A DNA stretch of 64,000 nucleotides from Artocarpus heterophyllus. Taxonomy: Eukaryota > Streptophyta > Magnoliopsida > Rosales > Moraceae. The notes under the pieces were generated by a model. The model was given only the letters and a program-made list of their open reading frames with translations. It did not search any database and was not told the origin of the DNA. Of the stretch, positions 55,840-64,000 are shown one piece after another; the stretch's first letter is position 1, and the number at the start of each line of letters is the position of its first letter. The position numbers were made by a program, and so were the translations under genes. The stretch lies in NCBI GenBank assembly GCA_025403435.1, contig CM046348.1, forward strand, positions 30,894,148-30,958,147, written 5' to 3'.

Positions 55840-57194
55840 TGTTCAATAAAAATGCACTAACACAAGTGCACATTATCGATCAAGTAATAAAGTAATGAGT
55901 ATGAGTATTGTCTCACAGGGACTGTTGAATAATACCCTAATTAATTACTAAAATTAGATTAATCCTAAAATTTATCTAGCAAATTAAATGAAGTTGGAAT
56001 AAAACAATGCACAATACTAAAATTAAAACTAATTTAAGAAAAGAATATAATTGAATTTAAGGAATAAACCAATGAGACTGAAACGTTAAGGCATATGATT
56101 TCATCATAATCACTAGACTTGAATTCCATAAAATTATGCACCCCAATTGATAATACTCATGTGATGGTGGAAATGCCCAATTTATTCACTATCCTATCTC
56201 TAGGTATAGCAAGCCTAGTCAGTTTATTAACTCACTATATCTCCATGTGAATTTAAATAAACCTAAGTGCATTAAGATCCATGAATATTCCTAGTTTACA
56301 ATGAGTCTTTTGGGTCATCTTATCACCAAAAGCCACACAAATAACATGGTATATCTCTATCCATATATAATTCATGGTTATATGTTATATGAAGCATTTG
56401 CATATTCTCTCTTCTCAATTTCAAACATGCACATCAGATTATTTAAATGGTAGCTAATCATTTAAAAGCTTTAAGCACAATAACATACAACACACATGAA
56501 TAAAATCAATTACGGTGCATAAATAATATGAAATTTACATCATCGTGATTAGTTTACATCGTAGCCCTAATTAAGAGTATAAGAACATAATTGAAAGAGA
56601 AACAAAAACTGAAATTTCAATTAGATCAAACTTAAGGAGTTAAGAGAACAAGAAATTCTATCACCAATTTCTAACTTCTTACTCCAAATTGCTTGAAAGC
56701 TCCTAAAAGAATTCAAGGATGCTCTGAAAATAGAAACCCTAGATGTCCCTACTCAGTTACTTCCTCATATATTTATACTCCTCCTAGGTTACCTAAGTCC
56801 CCCTTTTCAAGTCCACAAATCAAGTTTGAGAATTGCAATTGTTGTTGCGGCCCTTTTTTCTAGCACCGTAGCTCTGTTAAAATTCGTCGTAATGCCGCAG
56901 CTCCACAATTACAATGCTACCATGCTGTCTCTCTGGAAATTCACTAGTGTGCAGAACTTGGGCACCATGGCTCTCATTTTGGGTGCCGCGGCACTGCTTC
57001 TCTACCAAGGCTTTTTTCTTCCCATTTCCTTACTTAATCCTGTGCACTTGCTCCATTTCCCTTATCTTTTCTTCAACCTACATAATTAGAGGCAAACCTT
57101 TATAAATATGGGCATTTCAAATGATTTTTCTCAAGAACATAGCATTATTCACTAACTAAAAGTGGCTAAAGAACTCTATGAACTAGAGTAATCA
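55840..57194. mobile_element. Solo LTR nested in the Tat RT gene (1355 bp)
   Basis: It begins TGTTCAATAAAAATGC and ends GAGTAATCA, flanked by GCTAA (55835-55839) and ACTAA (57195-57199), a 5-bp duplication with one mismatch. Skipping it restores the RT frame FLGFTVSHQGIKA exactly. The first 90 bases (AAGTGCACATTATCGATC, then GTCTCACAGGGAC) resemble a common plant LTR start. It has no coding sequence; the hydrophobic frame at 56826-57089 is fortuitous. The orientation of the source element is unknown. Confidence 0.88.
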
Positions 57195-57900
57195 ACTAAC
57201 CGTAAATCCCAAAAACTTCCCTAACGCCACACCAAAAGCACACGTCAATGTGTTAAGCTTCATCTTGTATTCCTGTAACACTTGAAACATCTCATTAAGG
57301 TGGGCAATGTGTAAACTGGCCTTTAGACTTTTCACCAACATATCATCGACATAGACTTCCATAGTCTTCCCAATTTGTTTGGCAAACATTTTGTTTAGCA
57401 AATGTTGATACGTTGCCCTTGTATTCTTCAATCCTAAGGGAATGATAAGATAATAGTATAAGCCCTATTAATAATAAATGATTGTGCTCTTGGTCTTGTA
57501 GGTGCATGGGAATCTAATTATAACTAGAATAAGCATCCATGAAACTTACCAACTCATGCCCTTCTATGGCATCGACCAATTGATCAATGCTGGGAACAGA
57601 AAGCTATCTTTTGGACATGCCTTTTTGAGGTCGCTAAAGTCATATAAGTCCTCCACTTCCCATTTGGCTTACGGACGAGCATGGATTCGATATCTAGTCT
57701 AGATAGTGACACTTTCAAATGAAACCATTTTTCTCTAACTTATCAACCTCTTCATAGAGAGCCTTATATTTATTATGGTTCATCTGTTGCCTCTTCTATC
57801 TCTTTAGGGGATAGCTTAAATCGATGTTTAAACAATAGCAAGCTAGTTCTGGATCAATTATAACCATATCTTCGTGATTCCAAGTAAAAAATGTCAAGAT
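57195..57900 (-). pseudogene. Tat reverse transcriptase, catalytic part
   Basis: Minus strand: VRKPNGKWRTYM, LKKACPKDSF, DQLVDAIEGHELVSFMDAY, PLGLKNTRATYQHLLNKMF, GKTMEVYVDDMLVKSLKA with the intact YVDD, HIAHLNEMFQVLQEYKMKLN and CAFGVALGKFLGFTV. Frame changes around 57440-57480 and 57590-57640. It continues past the nested LTR at 55839. Confidence 0.9.
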
Positions 57901-58049
57901 TATTGCTCAGAAATTTCTTTAACTCTTCCGCTTGCTTCTTTCTTAACCCCAACCCTATTTTTAATACCTTTGGTAGGCCTCACTCATCCATTTTTACCTC
58001 TATCAGGTCCTCAGCTAACTATATTCTAGTAATTTTTTTCCTCTCATCT

Positions 58050-58690
58050 CAAGTCAATGTCTTCCACCATGGGCCCTTGATGTACCATCCTTATCTCCAT
58101 CTTCTTTGGGTCTACATACACATGTACCATGTTCGAATAAGTCAGTCTTGATTCATATATAATGGACTCCTTTCATCTTGTCCACACCCTCTAATGTAAG
58201 AAACTTCACTTTTTGGTGATAAATGGAGGTGATGACCTTTAAAGACCTTAAAGTTGGTCTCCCAATAACCGCATTGTATTGGTCTCCTCCTTTACTACTA
58301 AAAAATTTGGTAGTATGGTCATTGTCCTTGGATTCTCACTGACTATTATCGACAACTTTATTGTTCCTTTTAGGATTATGTTGTTGCCTATAAACCCAAA
58401 AAGCAGTCGAGAGTTTGGCGTTGTCTAATCCAAAGAGATTCTCATTTTTGTCAAGCAATCTATGTAAATAATATCGACAGAGCTACCTTCGTCAACCAAG
58501 ATCTGAAGAACGTATAGTTTCCAATCATAGCCTCGATTACCAAGGCGTCATTGTGAGGAAAATGAACCCTGTTTTCATCCTTCTTGGAGAATGTAATCTC
58601 CATGCCTTCATACCTTGGTTCCTTGACTAGCTTGCTTGTTGACACATTCATACATCTTTGCTTGGAATTTTCTCTCGCCACACAAGTGTA
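58050..58690 (-). pseudogene. Tat protease region
   Basis: EPRYEGMEITFSKKDENRVH, FPHNDALVIEAMIGNY, then LVDEGSSVDIIY with the aspartic protease triad seen as D-x-G-S-S (about 58473-58500), then YNAVIGRPTLRSLKVITSIY and HQKVKFLTLEGVDK. One shift separates the first block from the active site. In an intact element this would cut Gag-Pol. Confidence 0.85.
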
Positions 58691-60660
58691 GTTCTTTTGG
58701 GATCTTCAAGAATCTCCCCTAGATATGGGCATCTAAAAATAGTACGTATTACACCTGCAAGCTCTACCGTGGTGTTGTCCCGACGGTCATCATCACACCA
58801 TTAGCCATCATTCCATTGATAGTCTTTGCAATCATTTCTTTTATCATGTCGCCTGTTGCTTCTGTCAGCTTTGTAATCTTACAACTGGCCTTCTTTAATC
58901 AACCTTCAATCTCGTCCTTGAGATCAGTACACTTGCTTATGTAGTGGCCTACATCATCATGGAGCCTACAATACTATTCTGATTACGCTTATTAGGATTT
59001 GACCTCATGGGAGGGGGACGCTATGGATAAGGTTGATTGTTGATCTTATGATAGATATCGTCAATGGGAATGGTAAGGTCGTGGTAGTTGTCATAACTTT
59101 GATGTGGCTTTTGTCTACCATCTTCCTGCTTTTGCCATTTAGCTTTATTTGTGTTAATCGCTTGGCTAGGAGAATGCTATTGGGATAGTAGATTGGCAAT
59201 TTTGGTGAATTGCTTTGCCCTTATGAATTGCTCCTCTTCTTGCTTTCCTAATTTGACCCCCTGATCGCTACTACTACTGCTTCCTCCCATGACTCACATG
59301 TGAACTAGGCTTTTCACCTCTACTTGATTAATAAATCTTCGAGCTTTCATCAAGTACTTCCTATGTGATTTGGCACTTTTGCTGTCGAGATCATCTCTAA
59401 AAGGGATGTCTATACACATATTACCTAGCACTCCCATGAGGGCAACATCTTTAGTAATGCTGCCAATTGTAGCTACCTCCTTGATGTACCATGCTGCCAG
59501 TCCTTTAGGGACTTGTTAGGTCCTTGGGTCAAGAAGCTAAGCTTTTCCTTAGATGATGGGAGACCTCTCAGATCGACAAACTAGTTTAAGAAAGCTATCT
59601 TCAAGTCTTGGAAACATGTAATGCTTCTTTTCTTCAAAATTCTAAACCATCATCTTATTCGGCCGACGAGGGTTTGGCTAAAAGATCAACACATGATCTT
59701 TTTGTGGATATCCATATAGCTCTATGTAGGATACGTATAACTATATATGGTTGTCAAGATCAGTCTGTCCTTCATAGGGAGCCATCTACAGTGGCTTAAA
59801 CTTATCTAAGAGTGGTGCATTCCTTATCTCCAGGGCAAAAGGATTCAAGTATGTAATCTCTTCCCTATGGTGTACATCGAGCTTATCCTCCAGCTCTCTA
59901 ACATGCCCCACCAAATGTCTAACCTCTCCAGTGGGAAGTCCCAAAGCAACCTGCAACTGTTGCCGTACTTGCTGGGTGATGAGCTAGGGGTCGACCTTAG
60001 GATGGTTTGCTGATTGATTCACAACCAGGAGATCCATAAGATTTGGATTATTCCCTCTAGAAACAGCTTGCCTTGCGCACAAGTAATCTCTAAATTCCTT
60101 CCTACGCAACTGGTTTTGTAGGTCTTCGCCATTCAATACTGAAACCATGCCTTGTCCGATGCCACGTCTCAGCAAAAATGGAGGGAGACCTGTGTTCTAC
60201 CTTCAATTTTGTTCGCTTGCTCCTTTGGCCTAGGCTTGAGTTGCCCTTCTTCTTCTCTCTTGGTTGCCCATCGAATTCGCTCTGTTAGGGTGGTCACCTT
60301 TAGTCTCTCTGGTTCCCTCAACGACAACTTACTGGCCACTATCATTTTGGTTACCAACACGTTAGTTCCTTTTGTCTTCTGGGTCATCACCTACGGCATT
60401 ACCATCCCTTCCTTGCATGTCATCCAGGGCTGCCGAGATTTTCTCGAGCAATTCACTCATTCTTTCCACCCTTTATTCTAGAAGCGTGGTCCATGAAGGT
60501 TGTTTGCCTCTCTTGGAGCCCAGTGCATCGTCGGCAACCCCAACTACAGAATCGTTTCCTTGTATGGTCAACTTGTTTCTAGTATGATTAGAGTGGTTAG
60601 TACGTATTGTCACCATGATGATCGCGTAATAGGTCTGGAATTGCTGGTCCAATCTCAAAT
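58691..60660 (-). pseudogene. Tat gag
   Basis: From the right: a frame opening at 60658 (MRLDQQFQTYY), VERMSELLEKISAALDDM, a disordered Arg/Gln-rich stretch, LEIRNAPLLDKFKPLYMAPY and EGQTDLDNHI (the usual start of the Gag core), LSFLTQGP, KYLMKARRFINQVEVKS, then the zinc-knuckle-like YCRLHDDVGHYISKCTDLKD and EIEGLIKEGQL. About a dozen stops. Start choice is uncertain because the primer region is decayed. Confidence 0.8.
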
Positions 60661-60686
60661 AAATCTAGCCCTTCTTCTAGTGCAAT

Positions 60687-61274
60687 TGTTGATGGTGAAA
60701 TTTAGTCAACAATAACCTCATGAATCACTTACAGTGTTTACACAAAATTAAAGAATTAATGATGCAGAAAAGTAAAGAACACCATGAATTATAGTAGTTC
60801 ACTCAATATGAGCTATGTCTACTTTAGAGTTTTTCACTATTTCTCTTGTGTATTTGAAGATGAGAGGGCCAAGAGGTCCCTTCTTTGAGTTTTAAGCCCC
60901 TATTTATTGTTATAATTTCACATATGAAATAATTAAATAAAATAACAAATAAAATCTAATAAAATCAGGAATATTCTCTTCCCGATTTTATTCTCACTTT
61001 CCTCATATCTGATATTCCCAATTGTACACGAAAGACTTAGTCTTCTTGATTCTATGGAGATTCGGGTGCCCATTTTAAAATTCAAACTCACGTTTGTGAG
61101 TTCAATAAATCTAGACATCTCCTCATCTTGACTTCCTGTCTATTCTGTGATATGTGGACCCCTACAAAAGGCTTGGTCTACTCCTTCTCCGTCGAGACAT
61201 CCTCCTAGACTTAGGCCCTTACTGGGCCTTTTCTGATCTCACCCCCGGCCGTTGGACCATCGAAATCATCTACA
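60687..61274 (-). repeat. 5' LTR of the Tat element (about 588 bp)
   Basis: On the minus strand it ends CACCATCAACA at 60687, followed by ATTGCACTAGAAGAAGGG, which looks like a decayed primer region. The best start is TGTAGATGATTTCGATGG at 61274, whose first bases mirror the end. An inner alternative start is TGTAGGGGTCC at 61166. The GC-rich upstream part and the downstream AATAAATAGGGGC segment fit U3 and a TATA-like element. The partner LTR is missing. Confidence 0.6.
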
Positions 61275-62362
61275 ACAATATATCTATATATATATATTGG
61301 CTAATCTACCTAACATACACTCGTAAGTTTACATGTATACCAATATCTTTGTGAATATGTGACAACAACTCCCATAATGGTAGATTACCACTTTTTTTAG
61401 GAAAGGTAGATTACCATTGATATCAAAGAATAAACTTAACAAAAAAAAAAAAAAAGCAATGACAGTCAAAGAATAAACTAAAATTAATGTTCAGAATGGT
61501 GTTACAAATCCAAATAAATATCGGAATATTGATGTTTGTAATGTTTTAATATATAATTTTTAAGAAATCGGAGTACTGCATATATTGTGGCTGGAATCGA
61601 CCGGCAAATAATGTTCCACGAGTTTTATTTTCTTTTCACCGATGATTTCCTTCATCACGTTATTCTTTTGTTCAAGTTTTCTTTTTCTTTTCCTTTTTTT
61701 TTTTCCCACATTTCTATGATGTTTGTTGCATTTCATTTTCGTTTACTTAAGATCTTGTGGACGAGACTTCCAAACACGTTTTTTTTTCTCCATCTGATCT
61801 TTGTCTTACGTCATCCAATTTGAAACTAAAGTCTTGTCGTTTATGATTGATTGTACTACCAGTGCTAACTTAGAAAATATTAAAATGCGATTCAAGTAAC
61901 ACTAAAAATGTTTGACTGTTATGTGCACTGTGTAATTCCTTGTTTTTGTAGTTTCAAACAGGTAGGATTGGTCTCTTATCCGACAGTCTAAGCATATGTT
62001 TGAAGTATTAGTTCTAACAAAGTTCAGTGTAAAGCTCTTTTAATGGCTATACAGGTAAAAAGTTGTTAGTATTAAATCTTTCATACTCTACAATTCTTAA
62101 ATTTAACATGTTAGTTCTAACCAATTTATCAAATAGCCCATAAAACTGACGGATTGAGTTAGTCAGTCCTTTTGGATCGTTGGATGAAAACGTTAGAGGC
62201 TGGGTTTTCATAAGGGCAGGCTAAGACCATTTGATGGTCTATAGATGAGTAAGGTCTTTTAAAATATTTGACAAACAACAGTCTAGATGCAATTTAAAAA
62301 TGCCATGAGTAGAATATAAGAACATATTGAACGAATAAAAGTGGATGAGGGGAACGACATCT
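61275..62362. other. Intergenic spacer
   Basis: No gene recognised. TA-rich at 61279-61300, an A15 run at 61440-61454 and a T-rich stretch at 61680-61705. Confidence 0.3.
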
Positions 62363-62629
62363 TGTGGAAGTTCGTTCTCGTATACTGACAAGTATTGAAA
62401 AGATACTTCTCTATTTTATTGTATTGTATTTGATCAGATTGATACAAAGGTAATATATACAAAAACAATCGTTGAAAATATATCACAACAAAAAAGGAAA
62501 AAAAAAATCATATATACAATAAAGGTGATAGAATCGAATAATAAAGCAGTGAATGATGCCAAGAATATCTCAATTAGTAGCAGCAGTTTAAGTCAAATAG
62601 TGGTGGTGCACTGATTGATTCTTCCAATA
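62363..62629 (-). repeat. 3' LTR of copia-D (about 267 bp)
   Basis: On the minus strand TATTGGAAGAATCAATC (TG changed to TA) to GAACTTCCACA. GGTGAGGG (62630-62637 complement) is the polypurine tract between the pol stop and the LTR. Short LTRs of this size are normal in some plant copia lineages. The target duplication is unknown. Confidence 0.7.
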
Positions 62630-62637
62630 CCCTCACC

Positions 62638-63140
62638 TCAAGGTGGCGTGTGAAAATCGTGAACACCCAACTTGAATAGCAAAGTACTAAAAACATCAGC
62701 TGCAAGTGCCTTAGAAAAAAACTCAGCCGGTTGTTCTTGAGACTGAATATGCTTGAGGCAGATCAAACCTTGTTGAAGTTTTTCACGAACTATGTGATAG
62801 TCAATTTCAATGTGCTTTGTTCTTTCATGAAAGGTGAGATTGGCAGCAATTTGAAGAGCAGCTTTATTACCACAATAAAGTTGTATTGGCTGCAAATGAG
62901 AGACCCCCAAGTCTGCAAGTGGATAGCGTATCTAAGTTACCTCACAGCATGTTGTTGCCATAGCTAGATACTCAGCTTCAGCGGATGAACGTGACACTAT
63001 CAATTGTTTTTTAGACTTCCAAGAGATTGGAGAGTTCCCAAGTAAAACGCAATATCCTGCAATAGATTGCTGAGCATTGGAACACCCGCCCCACTCAAAA
63101 TTACAATAAGCATGCAATTGATTTCTACTAGCAGGCAAAA
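62638..63140 (-). pseudogene. Copia-D RNase H
   Basis: LHAYCNFEWGGC (first Asp position changed to Asn), SIAGYCVLLGNSPISWKSKK, VSRSSAEAEYLAMATT (Glu), LYCGNKAALQIAANLTFHER (Asp changed to Gly), KHIEIDYHIVREKLQQG, LKHIQSQEQPAEFFSKAL and a stop at 62638-62640 after HTPP. Two shifts (about 62930 and 63140). Two of the catalytic acids are lost. Confidence 0.9.
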
Positions 63141-64000
63141 GAAGGATTCCTTGGCCTGGACTGTTTTTCAGATAACACAGAACTCACATGGCAGGTGTAT
63201 GGTGGGATTGCCTAGGCTTGTCAAGGAGTTGACTGAGAATTTGCACTCTGTAAATAACGTCGGGTCTGGTTACAATTAAGTATCGCAAACAACCAACCAA
63301 ATCTATATCGAGTGGCATCAGTCAAAGGTTCTTGATCTGTTTTGGTGAGCTTCAAATTTTGTTCCATGGGAGTTTTTGAAGGACAGGAACCAAGGTGGCA
63401 AAATTCTTCAAGAAGCTCCGGTGCATATTTTCTTTGACTTAGATAAATTCTGTTCTTGGATCATGCAAACTCAATACCAAGAAAGTATTTTAATTTTCTA
63501 AGGTCTCTCAACTTAAAATGAGTCGTCAGATTTTCTCTCTCTACCATCATCCTTGTATTATCATTGCCAACAATGAGAATATCGTCAACATAGACAAGGA
63601 TCGCTGTAAAAAAATTATCCATTGCTTTGGTGAATAAAGAATAATCTGTCTTGGATTGTATATAGCCTGCACTCTTCAAAATAGTTGATAGCTTGGTAAA
63701 CCATTCGCATATGCATGTTTAAGACCGTAAAGGGATTTTTGCAATTTGCAAACCAAGTTCTCTGCTCCTGATTGTTTGATTCCCGGTGGAAGTTGCATGT
63801 ATACTTCTTCATGCAGGTCTCTGTTACGAAATGCATTGCTGATGTCAAGTTGGTGAAGATGCCAATTATGACTTGTAGCTACGGCAAGAAGACAATGCAT
63901 GATTGTGAGCTTTGCAACTGGTACAAAGGCTTCTTGATAATCAACCCCTCCTGCTGGTTATATCCCTTTGTCACTAAACGAGCCTTCTAACATTCAATGG
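63141..64000 (-). pseudogene. Copia-D reverse transcriptase
   Basis: LHQLDISNAFRNRDLHEEVY, MQLPPGIKQSGAENLVCKLQ, KSLYGLKHA, then after a shift SAGYIQSKTDYSLFTKAM, FFTAILVYVDDILIVGND with intact YVDD, LTTHFKLRDLRKLKYFLGIE, and further on LYLSQRKYAPELLEEF-like sequence. The N-terminal part is beyond the right edge. Confidence 0.9.

Larger units (their letters stand above)
48832..61274 (-). mobile_element. Tat-lineage gypsy element with antisense extra gene; left end lost
   Basis: Right to left: LTR (60687-61274), gag, protease, RT, RNase H, a second RNase H of the kind that defines Tat elements, integrase ending at 53606, then a plus-strand gene (48832-53094) converging on pol. This order matches Retand-type plant elements, described as carrying antisense ORFs between pol and the 3' LTR. 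The 3' LTR is missing. Two solo LTRs (49097-51125, 55840-57194) are nested in it. All frames are heavily broken. Confidence 0.8.
62363..64000 (-). mobile_element. Copia-D: 3' part of a copia element, runs off the right edge
   Basis: Minus-strand order: RT, RNase H, stop, purine tract, short LTR (62363-62629). The RT-RNase H-LTR order is that of copia. The rest lies outside the window. Confidence 0.85.

Noticed and set aside
56826..57089. Hydrophobic 87-codon frame that could pass for a membrane protein
   Set aside because: It is within the solo LTR 55840-57194. A second frame over the same bases is equally open, and there is no coding family.
60152..60481. 109-codon plus-strand frame over the Tat gag
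   Set aside because: The minus strand carries Gag-type segments in the same place; the plus frame is a shadow.

Overview
This window looks like repeat-rich nuclear DNA of a flowering plant, probably an AT-rich eudicot-type genome. I see no cellular gene, no rRNA or tRNA gene and nothing bacterial. Nearly everything recognisable is an LTR retrotransposon or a DNA transposon, mostly broken by stop codons and frameshifts and often nested. The plant assignment rests on initiator-Met-tRNA primer sites (TGGTATCAGAGC), Ty1/copia and chromovirus gypsy Pol sequences, dual-RNase-H Tat-type gypsy Pol, and hAT-type target-site duplications. Species cannot be told from this.

Layout, left to right. 1-3610: 5' LTR, primer site and structured leader of a minus-strand copia element running off the left edge (copia-1). 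3885-4610: a decayed LTR-like unit. 5604-9412: a 3.8-kb solo gypsy LTR with a perfect GTTAG duplication. 9418-10472 and 20849-about 21717: remnants of an old chromovirus, split by the most unusual object here, a palindromic gypsy element at 10473-20848. That element has two inverted 3.2-kb LTRs, two inverted integrase ends, one central RT-RNase H-integrase segment and a near-perfect 5-bp duplication. 22082-28412: a decayed plus-strand copia (copia-B). 28430-33359: intergenic DNA with an RNase-H-like fragment, a G29 run, LTR debris and a 120-bp tandem duplication. 33365-43689: a solo LTR of the copia-1 family (TSD CAGAC) interrupted by a structurally complete copia-C at 35165-43552 (TSD ATTAC, two LTRs, PBS, PPT). 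44433-46330: diverged LTR debris. 47224-48494: a long-TIR element with a 499-bp hAT element nested in it (TSD GTTTGATC). 48832-61274: a minus-strand Tat-lineage gypsy with LTR, gag, protease, RT, two RNase H domains and integrase, plus an antisense extra ORF that carries a spliceosomal-type intron. Solo LTRs interrupt this element at 49097-51125 and 55840-57194. 62363-64000: the 3' part of another minus-strand copia (copia-D).

No element looks able to move by itself: every pol carries nonsense codons or deletions. The interest is structural. There is a retroelement whose two outer ends are both U5 ends, as expected if minus-strand cDNA folded back and was integrated. An array of imperfect palindromes (core TCGGCAGGCCGA) is shared by LTRs of unrelated copia and gypsy families. 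Hairpin arrays occur in copia leaders. The Tat element carries an intron-bearing antisense gene. Clean target-site duplications allow a relative order of insertions. All counts were made by eye, and homology calls come from recalled family motifs, not database searches.
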